Of a DNA stretch of 27,181 nt, positions 15,404 to 22,422 are shown piece after piece. The notes under the pieces were generated by a model. The model was not told the DNA's origin and made no database searches. It saw only the letters and a program-made list of their open reading frames with translations. The position numbers and the translations under genes were made by a program. How positions within the stretch are numbered: the stretch's first letter is position 1; each line of letters begins with the position of its first letter. Source of the stretch: CAYLLT01 sp964591605 (lineage in GTDB: Bacteria > Planctomycetota > Phycisphaerae > UBA1845 > PWPN01); NCBI GenBank assembly GCA_964591605.1, contig CAZQEN010000061.1, forward strand, positions 1-27,181. Direction: 5' to 3'.

Positions 15404-16444
15404 ATGGGTAACTTCTGGTCCCAACTCGACGACGAATCGGAAGCCGCCGTCAAGCAACTGCCGCCGCTGACCGACGAGACGCTGGCCGCGGCCGAAGCAC
15501 AGTTCGGCGTCAAGCTCCCGCGCGCCCTGGTCGACCTGCTGCGCAGCCGCAACGGCGGGTATCTGGAGAACCGTGATTTCAAGCTGAACGGCGAGTCGTT
15601 CTCCGTGCACGAAATCCTCGGCATCACGCTGCCGCAGGAATTCAGCTCGCTCGGCCCGCTCCTGTGTCTGGACGGCGAGGAGGCCGAGGAGATGCGCGAG
15701 CAGTTTGAGCAGAAGGCCGGGGAGCCGGCCAAGCTGATTCAGTTTGCCGGCGCCGACTGCTGGTCGTATATGCTCGACTACAACCGCCTCAACGCCGCGG
15801 GTGAACCGACGATCATCCAGGTGTGTCTCGACGACCCGGAGGATGTCGGCGTCAAACGCATGGCCGACTCGATCGAGGAGTTCATGCAGGGCCACTACTT
15901 CGGCGACGCCGAGCCGTTGGTCAGGTTGGAAGAGGCCGACAAATACCAGCTCGTCGCCCAGGGCGGCTACGAAGGAATGCACACCATCACCGGCCGGGCC
16001 ATCCGCATCGCCTGGAAGATCTGCGCGCACCGCAACCGCCTGATCGTCTTCCAGCGCGAGGAGGGCTGGAAAGAGGGCGAGACGTGCGAACGCTCGGAAC
16101 TGTTCAAATCCGCCTTATGCCTGGAGTTCGTCCCGCTGGAAGATTACGGCGTGGAACTCGAACCGGAGCTGGCCGAGATGATCCGCCCGGCCGTCGAGCC
16201 CGAAATCCTGGGCGAATTCGATGTTCCCGTAAAGCCGGCCTGTTACCAGTTCGTCCTGCATGTCCAGGCCCGCAAAGACCGTTGGATCTCGAAACAGCAA
16301 TCCGAGGCCTTTGAAGGCCGCTGGAAGAACGAGTCGTTCAAGGTTCTCAACACCGCCGTCTACTCCGCCGACAAGGCCGCGCTGGAGCGCACCATCGAAG
16401 CCGTGGCCCAGAGCTGCAGCGGCCTGCGGCGCTTCCTGGGTTGA
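15404..16444 (+). CDS. SUKH (SMI1/KNR4)-like protein
   Basis: I choose ATG 15404, which has GGAG about eight bases upstream; the ATG at 15377 has no such site. The product is 346 residues and cytoplasmic in appearance. The N-terminal part has the SMI1/KNR4 signature: LPPLTDETLAAAEAQFGVKL, PRALVDLLRSRNGGYL, then an HEILGI strand and a long acidic helix (LDGEEAEEMREQFEQKAGE), covering about residues 14-110 with an extended tail. Residues about 200-346 (WKICAHRNRLIVFQ, CYQFVLHVQARKDRWI, STAVY-like strands and a final helix) form an additional alpha/beta part I do not recognise. SUKH proteins are often immunity proteins for contact-dependent or polymorphic toxins, but many are orphan; no toxin gene is nearby. 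The gene is flanked by palindromic elements on both sides. Confidence 0.75.
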   Translation: MGNFWSQLDDESEAAVKQLPPLTDETLAAAEAQFGVKLPRALVDLLRSRNGGYLENRDFKLNGESFSVHEILGITLPQEFSSLGPLLCLDGEEAEEMREQFEQKAGEPAKLIQFAGADCWSYMLDYNRLNAAGEPTIIQVCLDDPEDVGVKRMADSIEEFMQGHYFGDAEPLVRLEEADKYQLVAQGGYEGMHTITGRAIRIAWKICAHRNRLIVFQREEGWKEGETCERSELFKSALCLEFVPLEDYGVELEPELAEMIRPAVEPEILGEFDVPVKPACYQFVLHVQARKDRWISKQQSEAFEGRWKNESFKVLNTAVYSADKAALERTIEAVAQSCSGLRRFLG

Positions 16445-16831
16445 CGCCCCGCGTGTGCCCCCATCAGCCGCCCAGGCTCTGCCCGCCAGTTTCGAAAACC
16501 CGCCCGACGACCGTCCGGACCCCGGCCTGTCCCCCGCCTTCCAGCCGCGGAGCGGCGCGGGAAGGTAGTCCAGGGCGCCAGCCGTTGTTGTGTCACAGAT
16601 CTCTGCCGACCCATCCCGAGGGCCACAGGGCGGTGCATGTGTGGATGGTGGCCGTTTGCGGCACCCCGTTGGGGCTCAGGAGAATGATGCGTCTGATACC
16701 CAGGGCGGTGCTCGCTCTGCCCTGGGCTTAGCTTGCAGACGGGCCTTCGGCCCTCATGCGACCCGCTCCGGCCTGGAGTTGGGCGCCACGGGCAGACGGC
16801 CCCGTGACAAGCCAGTCCGGGCCGGAGCTCA
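16445..16831. repeat. Gene-free stretch made of short repeats
   Basis: No gene is supported between the SUKH-like stop and the minus-strand PEP-CTERM stop. The sequence contains GCACCCCGTTGGGGCTC at about 16659-16675, an inverted pair CAGGGC...GCCCTGGGC at 16701-16727, and a perfect hairpin GGGCC-TTC-GGCCC at 16741-16753. The word CTTCGGCCCTCATGCGA at 16746-16762 recurs at 16921-16937, on the other side of element copy d. Open frames across this region are repeat translations. Confidence 0.6.
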
Positions 16832-16921
16832 CGTAGGGTCCGCTCCGCGGACCGAACCCTGGCGGTGTCGCGGCATTCCGTCCGCACAGGCATTCCGTCC
16901 GCACAGCGGACCCTGCGAGGC
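16832..16921. repeat. Palindromic GTAGGGTCCGCT element, copy d
   Basis: It has the left end GTAGGGTCCGCT and the right end AGCGGACCCTGC (one change), with two 17-base internal units. It ends 47 bases before the stop of the PEP-CTERM gene and might be transcribed in its 3' region. Confidence 0.85.
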
Positions 16922-16968
16922 TTCGGCCCTCATGCGAAGGGGGCGCAGATCGGTCAGCGCAGGGGCGG

Positions 16969-18141
16969 TCACCGCCGGGCCGAGGATGCGATCCGGCGAT
17001 GGGCCGAAGACGCCGCCCTCCACCGGGTCACGGTCAGCCCGGCGAGGGCGAGCAGGGTCAGACTCGCCGGCTCGGGGACCGGTTCGCTGTACTGGTAAAG
17101 CTGGGCGCCGGTCGCGCCGACGAACAGCCGGTCTCCGAGAATCGCCAGGCTGCGGGAGGTGATGGGGGCGGAGGCCAGCGTCTGCCAGTCGACCAGGTTG
17201 GCGGTCCATTTCACCACCACGCCCTGGAGCTGGGGGAAGCCGCCGGGAGGCTGGACGAACACGGGGATCAGGGCGTACATCCGGTCGTCGACGATTTTGT
17301 AGTCATAGAACTGGTTCAGCAGGGTCGCATTCGAGATCAGGGAAGCCGCCGTGCCGTCGAACCGGTACATTCTCGACGGGCCCAGGCCGGCCTCGTTGCT
17401 CTGATAGATCAGCGAGCCCGCGAACTCAGCGGCGTTGGACATAGAGCCGCCGCCGGGGGTCAGGTCCGGACCGACGGACCAGCTCGTACCATCAAAGAAG
17501 CGCGACTGGGTGGCTTCTGCGTCCACGTTCACGTGGAGCCGGCCGCCGTAGACGCCCAGGCCATAAACACGAACGAACGAGAACCCACCGCTGGGAGGCA
17601 CAATCAGCGAGCTGCTCCAGGTCGCCCCGTTGTCGGTGCTGCGCCAGACCGCCGCGTTGTTGCCCTCGGCCCCGGCCAGCCAGAGACTTCCGCCGTACTC
17701 GGCGATGTCGAAGACGTGGACGGCCGGCACGGGGGCCCTGTGCTGCCAGGTCTCGGCCGAGCCGCTGGCGGAGCCGACCGCGTAGCCGCCGCTCGAACTG
17801 GTCGTCGGATCGATGTCCGGGGCGTACAGCCTGCCGCCGATCTGCCGGAACTGGTAGATGGCCTCGGTCGGACTGCTGAGCAGCGAATCGCCAAAGGTGC
17901 GCGTGACGGGGTCGAAGGCCCTGATGCCGATGGGGCCGGTGTTGGTGTCGTAGTCGCCAAAGCCCGCGTAGATCTTGCCGTTGAAGGCTGCCAGCGCCGC
18001 CAGGGTCTTTCCCACCGCGGTCGGTTGAGCTGCGGCGTCCGGATGCGCTGCGACCAGGTCGAACGTCCCTTCGGCGTGCAGGAGCCCGGCGGGGCACAAT
18101 AAAAGCCCCAGCACGACGGCAACTCGAGCGCTCTCTCTCAC
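16969..18141 (-). CDS. PEP-CTERM-anchored secreted BNR/kelch-like protein
   Basis: The start is GTG 18141: AAGGAGG lies eight bases upstream and it leads directly into a signal peptide (VRESARVAVVLGLLLCPAGL, cleavage near LHA-E). The product is 390 residues. The body has repeated blades with aromatic-rich motifs: LAAFNGKIYAGFGDYD, FRQIGGRLYAPDID, IAEYGGSLWLAGAEG, AVWRSTDNGATWS (a BNR/Asp-box), GLGVYGGRLHVNVD, KIVDDRMYALI and LAILGDRLFVGATG, so a beta-propeller is likely. The C terminus has VPEPASLTLLALAGLTVTRW: a PEP motif, a hydrophobic segment and a basic tail, the PEP-CTERM sorting signal that exosortase would process. The basic tail is longer than usual (about 17 residues after the membrane part). 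The ligand is unknown. Confidence 0.88.
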   Translation of the reverse strand: MRESARVAVVLGLLLCPAGLLHAEGTFDLVAAHPDAAAQPTAVGKTLAALAAFNGKIYAGFGDYDTNTGPIGIRAFDPVTRTFGDSLLSSPTEAIYQFRQIGGRLYAPDIDPTTSSSGGYAVGSASGSAETWQHRAPVPAVHVFDIAEYGGSLWLAGAEGNNAAVWRSTDNGATWSSSLIVPPSGGFSFVRVYGLGVYGGRLHVNVDAEATQSRFFDGTSWSVGPDLTPGGGSMSNAAEFAGSLIYQSNEAGLGPSRMYRFDGTAASLISNATLLNQFYDYKIVDDRMYALIPVFVQPPGGFPQLQGVVVKWTANLVDWQTLASAPITSRSLAILGDRLFVGATGAQLYQYSEPVPEPASLTLLALAGLTVTRWRAASSAHRRIASSARR

Positions 18142-18303
18142 AGAAAATGCCTCCTTCGCTCCCCCTGTTGCCAAACCGCCCGCGGCAAGCCGTCGGGCGG
18201 GCCTCGATTCACCCAGCATATCACGCTGTGCGGGTGACCGACCAGGAAAAAGCCCTTGGCCTGTCCGAAAAAAACGGCAGCGCTGGCGGAAACAGCCGCA
18301 AAG

Positions 18304-18350
18304 AGGCGCAAAACGCACAAAAAGGGGTTCTCTTGTGCATTTTGTGCCTT
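18304..18350. repeat. Inverted repeat of the GCGCAAAACGCACAAAAAG family
   Basis: Arms at 18304-18324 (AGGCGCAAAACGCACAAAAA then G) and 18332-18350 (CTTGTGCATTTTGTGCCTT) pair around a seven-base loop. Both frames read as QNAQKG or CILCLL words, typical of a non-coding interspersed repeat. It lies in the 396-base space between divergent PEP-CTERM and glycosidase genes; I see no gene there. Confidence 0.75.
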
Positions 18351-18486
18351 CTCGCGTCCCATTCCCGCCGTCGTTCTGGCGGCGACGGCGCTGAGGGGCA
18401 AGCTACGAGTGAAAAACGTGGATGGGGCGCGCTGATCACGGCCTGGCGGTCTTGTGCTTCTGCGTGCGGGGGCGGCCGGGGCACGG

Positions 18487-18492
18487 TATAAT
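18487..18492 (+). promoter_or_regulatory. Possible -10 box for the glycosidase gene
   Basis: TATAAT matches the consensus exactly and would give a leader of about 39 bases to ATG 18538. No good -35 box is found at 16-18 bases upstream (GTGCGG at the 17-base position), so support is partial. Confidence 0.3.
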
Positions 18493-18537
18493 CTTTGTCA
18501 GCACGGTTTTGCGTCGCGGAGAACTGGGACCGATTGG

Positions 18538-20826
18538 ATGAACAGGCTCGCGCTGTCTACCTACGCCGCCTCCCTGGTCATGGCAGGCTGCACGGCCGCC
18601 CCCGCCCTTGCCTACCTGCGCATCCACCCGGCCAACCCGCACTATTTCCAGGAGACCACCACCGGCCAGCCCGTGCTCATCGCCGCCTACACCTCGATCG
18701 TGCCCGGCGACGCCGGCTTCGACTACGTCAACCAGATCCGCGCCGACATCCAGGCTCACCGCATCGGCTACTCGCGTGTCTGGCACTTTACCCCGTGGTC
18801 GATGAGCAACGCGATCTGGCCCTGGGCCGCCAGCGGCACGCCCGGCGGATACTGGGGCGGACTGGGCGGCAACCGGCTCGACATGAACGTCTTCAACAAC
18901 ACCTACTGGAACCGCATGGCCGACGCCATGTCCCGGGCCAGCAGCGCCGGCATCTACGCCCAGATCATGCTCTTTGACCGCGTGGGCATGTCGCCCGGCA
19001 CCAACGAGCGCTGGGGCAACAACCCCTGGGCGGCCAACAACAACATCAACGGCCTCGAAGTCCCCACCGCCAATCCGCCCAACGACGGAACCCCCGAGTT
19101 TTACCAGTACGCCACCCGCCCCAACCTGCGCAACCAGCAGGAGCGCTACGTCCGCAAGATGATCGACGTGACCATCCCCTACTCGCACGTCATCTACGAG
19201 ATCGAGAACGAGCACTGGGACTCGACCGACACCGCCTGGGCCAACTACTACGGCCAGTTCGTCAAGAACTACATCGCGGCCAACTACCCGGCCTCGCCGC
19301 GGCTCGTCTCGTACAACAGCCTCGTCGGCGATCTGGAGAACCTCTACACCAGCCCGGCCATCGACATCATCAACAAGCACTACGGCAACGAGGCGGAGAC
19401 CAACCCCGACATCCTCAATAGCTACCTCGAGCCGCGCTGGTCGTTCAACAAGCCGATCAACGTTGACGAGTTCGCCAACGGCGTGACCGATCCCGCCCTG
19501 CTGCGGCGGCAATGCTGGACGATCATCACCAGCGGCGGGCATTTCCACATCGAAGACGCCGGCCTGGCGGCCCAGCCCTACGAGATCTGCGAGAACATCC
19601 GCTCTTTTCTGGCCGTCTCCGGCTGGAACTTCATCGGTGCCGCGCCCAACAAGAATCTGATCACCGCCGGCGGGGGGTTCTGCATGGCCCAGCCCGGTGT
19701 CGAATACGTCTGCTACTTCCCCAGCGGCGGCAGCAAGACGGTCAACCTCGCCGCCGCTACTTATCGCGCCCAGTGGTGGAACCCGCGCAACGGCGGGTTC
19801 TACAACGCAGCGACCATCAGCCACGCCGGCGGGGGCCGCAGCTTCTCGACGCCCGACGCGAGCGACTGGGTCCTAATGGTCACCAACCGCCCCGCTCCCG
19901 TGACGATTCTCGACGCCCGGCCCGCCGCCGCACTCGCCATCGACGGCAACCCGGCCGACTGGAACCTGCCGCAGTTCACGACCACCATCACCGCTGGCAG
20001 CGCCGGAGCGGGCGACATCGCCGTGATTGGCTTTGGCGGCTTTGAGAACTGGACGTGCTTTACCGGCGGCCACTGGACCGGCGGCCAGTTCCCCCCGGCC
20101 GGCCCCGCCGACCACGCCGCCCGGATCTACGCCCGCCATGATGCCGACTACGTCTACTTCCTGGCCCGCGTCGACGACTCGGACCGCCGGACCCCCAACG
20201 GTGTCGCGAGCAACTGGGCCAACGACTGCATCGAGTTCTACATCGATCCCGCTAACGACGGCGGCGCCACCCCGCTGAGCAACTCGACTTCCGACGTTCA
20301 ACTCGTCATCGACGCCGCCGACCAGAAGAACGTCTACGCTGCGACAGCCGGCTATGCGGCGCAGGTTCTGGCCGGCGTCACCTCCGCGGTCACGACCGAC
20401 GCCGCCGGCTGGTGGCTCGAAATCCGCCTCGCCAAGAACGCCCTGAGCCCGGCCATCCCCGGCGCCGCCGGCACGATCGGCATCGACTTCGTTTTGCGCG
20501 ACAACGACGCGAACAACAACAGCCTCACATCGCTCCACAGTTGGCGCGACCCGGAGGTCAGCGAGGCTTTCCCCACCAAGATTCCCGACCGCTGGGGCAA
20601 ACTGCGTTTCGGCGCCGCCGGATCCGTCCCCGCTGATTTCGATGCCGACGGCGACGTGGACCTGGCTGATTTTGCGTTCCTGCAGGCCTGCTTCACGCCG
20701 CCGGTCACGCAGGTCGGCCCGGAGTGCGCAGCGGCGGACCTCACCGGCGACACGGTCGTCGGCCCCGAGGACTTTGCCGTCTTCCTGCCCTGCCTGGCCG
20801 GCGCGAACCGCTCACCGGGATGCTGA
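18538..20826 (+). CDS. Secreted clan GH-A-like glycosidase with CBM9-like and dockerin-like domains
   Basis: The 762-residue product starts at ATG 18538 with a signal sequence; MAGC at residues 16-19 could be a lipobox. Residues about 25-420 look like a TIM-barrel: LIAAYTSIVPGD, GYSRVWHFTPWSM, GIYAQIMLFDRVG, then IYEIENEHW with Asn224-Glu225 in acid/base position and KPINVDEFANG with Glu311 as candidate nucleophile. This resembles DUF4038/GH140-type barrels, but family is not certain. A C-terminal beta-sandwich part follows (about 430-455), then a CBM9-like domain (about 462-695: LAIDGNPADWNLP, DYVYFLARVDDSD, NDCIEFYIDPAND, WWLEIRLAKNALSP). The end (about 700-762) holds two EF-hand loops, DFDADGDVDLADFAFLQACF and DLTGDTVVGPEDFAVFLPCL, a dockerin type I-like tail closing with a Cys. 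No clear ribosome site is seen. It likely cuts extracellular polysaccharide. Confidence 0.85.
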   Translation: MNRLALSTYAASLVMAGCTAAPALAYLRIHPANPHYFQETTTGQPVLIAAYTSIVPGDAGFDYVNQIRADIQAHRIGYSRVWHFTPWSMSNAIWPWAASGTPGGYWGGLGGNRLDMNVFNNTYWNRMADAMSRASSAGIYAQIMLFDRVGMSPGTNERWGNNPWAANNNINGLEVPTANPPNDGTPEFYQYATRPNLRNQQERYVRKMIDVTIPYSHVIYEIENEHWDSTDTAWANYYGQFVKNYIAANYPASPRLVSYNSLVGDLENLYTSPAIDIINKHYGNEAETNPDILNSYLEPRWSFNKPINVDEFANGVTDPALLRRQCWTIITSGGHFHIEDAGLAAQPYEICENIRSFLAVSGWNFIGAAPNKNLITAGGGFCMAQPGVEYVCYFPSGGSKTVNLAAATYRAQWWNPRNGGFYNAATISHAGGGRSFSTPDASDWVLMVTNRPAPVTILDARPAAALAIDGNPADWNLPQFTTTITAGSAGAGDIAVIGFGGFENWTCFTGGHWTGGQFPPAGPADHAARIYARHDADYVYFLARVDDSDRRTPNGVASNWANDCIEFYIDPANDGGATPLSNSTSDVQLVIDAADQKNVYAATAGYAAQVLAGVTSAVTTDAAGWWLEIRLAKNALSPAIPGAAGTIGIDFVLRDNDANNNSLTSLHSWRDPEVSEAFPTKIPDRWGKLRFGAAGSVPADFDADGDVDLADFAFLQACFTPPVTQVGPECAAADLTGDTVVGPEDFAVFLPCLAGANRSPGC

Positions 20827-20830
20827 GCCA

Positions 20831-20848
20831 CTTTATAGAGTTATAAAG
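20831..20848. terminator. AT-rich hairpin between convergent genes
   Basis: A perfect seven-base inverted repeat CTTTATA-GAGT-TATAAAG lies five bases after the glycosidase stop and 25 bases from the stop of the convergent sulfatase. It stands out in GC-rich sequence. The stem is weak and no T tract follows, so termination is only a possibility. Confidence 0.3.
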
Positions 20849-20873
20849 GTCTACCTGTTTGCCCGTTCCGGCC

Positions 20874-22208
20874 TCACTGCGCCCGCGGCCGGTCGCGGCG
20901 GGCGCCGGCCGGCCGTGAGGCCTGGCTCCCCGGCGCCGGGGCCGGCAGATCCCTGAGGATCGCGGTCAGCCGCTCGCGGGCGGCCGCCACCTGGGGATCG
21001 TTCGAATCCGTCACGTCGCGGCAGCCCGCGGTGTCGCGGCGGTCGCCGCAGTCAAACAGCCGGCCGTCGCCCTCCAGCAGCCAGCGCCGGTCGCGGATCA
21101 TCCGCCGCGGGCCCAGGAAGCTGAAGATCCAGTCCCTACCCTTGACCTCCTCGGCGCGGAGGATTGGCGCGAAGCTGTGCCCGTCGATCCTGACGCCCGC
21201 GGGCAGCCTGGCCCCGGTCAGCTCGGCCAGGGTCGGCAGCACGTCGGAGAAGTCGATCAGCGCGTCGGTCACCTGGCCGGCTTTCACGCCCGGCCCGCTG
21301 ACGATCATCGGCACGTGCACGCCCGCCTCGATGACCTTGCCCTTGCCCGCCCTTCCGGTGCCGTTGTCGCCGGTGAACAGGACGACGGTGTTGTCGCGCA
21401 GCCCGAGCTCGTCGAGCGCGGCGATGATGCGCCCCACCACCTGGTCCATGTACTCGACGTTCGCCTGCAGTCCGCCCTTCGTCCTGCCGCCCGGCTGGCT
21501 CGGATCGGGCGTCGGATCCCACGGCTCGTGAACCAGGCACATCGGGTAGTACGCCAGGAACGGCCGGTCGCGGTGGCGTTTGATGAAGTCGATGATCCAG
21601 CCGGAGCAGAGATCGGGCCCGTAGTCGTCGCTCGTGGTCGGGCGGTGCCGGCCGTTCTCGACGATGGCCGGCCGCCAGTAGCGATGGCGGGGCGTGCCCT
21701 CGAACTTCGCCCCGGCGGGCAGCGACTTCCACGCCCAACTGAAGTACTCGTCGAAGCCGCTGTCGACGATCATCGTCGGATGATCGATGATCGAGCCGAG
21801 CTGCCACTTGCCGGCCAGACCGGTGGCGTAGCCCGCCTGCTTGAGCACGTCGGCGAAGGTGATCTCGTCGGGGTCGATCCGATCGCCCGGCGTGTACGGC
21901 GAGCCGATCAGGTTGTACCAGCCGGTGCGGAAGCCGTATCGGCCGGTCATCAGCTCGACGCGCGACGGCGAGCAGAGAGGCGTCGCCCAGCACGTGCGGA
22001 AGAGGGTGCCGCTGCGGGCGAGGCGGTCGAGGTGGGGCGTCTGGTTGCGCGGGTGGCCGTAACACCCGAGCTGCTCGGCGCCCAGGTCGTCGGCCATGAT
22101 GAGCACGATGTTCGGCGGGCGCTGATCCGCCGCATGGGCCGGGGCCACGGCGTACGTCAGAGCCAGGAGACCGATCACCACACTGATCCCGGAACGAATC
22201 GCTCGCAT
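20874..22208 (-). CDS. Cys-type sulfatase (formylglycine-dependent), secreted
   Basis: The 444-residue product begins at ATG 22208, preceded by an AAGGAAGGTGG stretch, and has a signal peptide (SGISVVIGLLALTYAVAPAH, cleavage near AHA-A). The first strand NIVLIMADDLG gives Asp40 and Asp41 as metal ligands; C-S-P-S-R at 79-83 followed by VELMTGRYG marks Cys79 for formylglycine. GLAGKWQLG, VHEPWDPTPD and the metal strand VVLFTGDNGTGRAGKGKVIEAG are consistent. It differs from the sulfatase at 10492 in lacking the HHGLWGKGN element and having a short KGKVIEAGVHVPMIV end, so they belong to different subfamilies. The C-terminal tail is proline/arginine rich. It is the last gene of a minus-strand run, 214 bases after the HEAT gene. 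Confidence 0.92.
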   Translation of the reverse strand: MRAIRSGISVVIGLLALTYAVAPAHAADQRPPNIVLIMADDLGAEQLGCYGHPRNQTPHLDRLARSGTLFRTCWATPLCSPSRVELMTGRYGFRTGWYNLIGSPYTPGDRIDPDEITFADVLKQAGYATGLAGKWQLGSIIDHPTMIVDSGFDEYFSWAWKSLPAGAKFEGTPRHRYWRPAIVENGRHRPTTSDDYGPDLCSGWIIDFIKRHRDRPFLAYYPMCLVHEPWDPTPDPSQPGGRTKGGLQANVEYMDQVVGRIIAALDELGLRDNTVVLFTGDNGTGRAGKGKVIEAGVHVPMIVSGPGVKAGQVTDALIDFSDVLPTLAELTGARLPAGVRIDGHSFAPILRAEEVKGRDWIFSFLGPRRMIRDRRWLLEGDGRLFDCGDRRDTAGCRDVTDSNDPQVAAARERLTAILRDLPAPAPGSQASRPAGARRDRPRAQ

Positions 22209-22304
22209 TCCGCCACCTTCCTTCACACAGCACCACTCAACACACGTTTGTCGTCGGGCGCGTTTCGCGCGTGTCCGCGATGAGCGTGCCACGCACACGC
22301 AACG

Positions 22305-22379
22305 GAGCCCGAAGCGTCGGCGAAGGTTTGGCAGGAAGCGCGAGCCGCTGCGTGAACCCCTCGCTGGCGCTTCGGGCTC
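22305..22379. repeat. Inverted repeat GAGCCCGAAGCG...CGCTTCGGGCTC
   Basis: Perfect 12-base arms at 22305-22316 and 22368-22379 surround about 50 bases including AACCCCTCGCTGGCG, whose plus-strand translation gives NPSLALRAL. This is an interspersed-repeat type sequence lying between the HEAT gene stop (22423) and the sulfatase start (22208). A long hairpin here could uncouple sulfatase expression from the genes upstream. Confidence 0.75.
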
Positions 22380-22422
22380 TGTTGCCGCCGGTCGGGCGCT
22401 GCCTGAGCGTCCGCGCGCGGCC

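Noticed and set aside
16590..17162. Plus-strand frame of 190 codons after the SUKH-like gene
   Set aside because: It covers repeats and then lies opposite the PEP-CTERM end; no domain.
20998..21012. GTTCGAATCC word like a tRNA T-loop
   Set aside because: It lies inside the sulfatase coding sequence and no acceptor or anticodon stems surround it.
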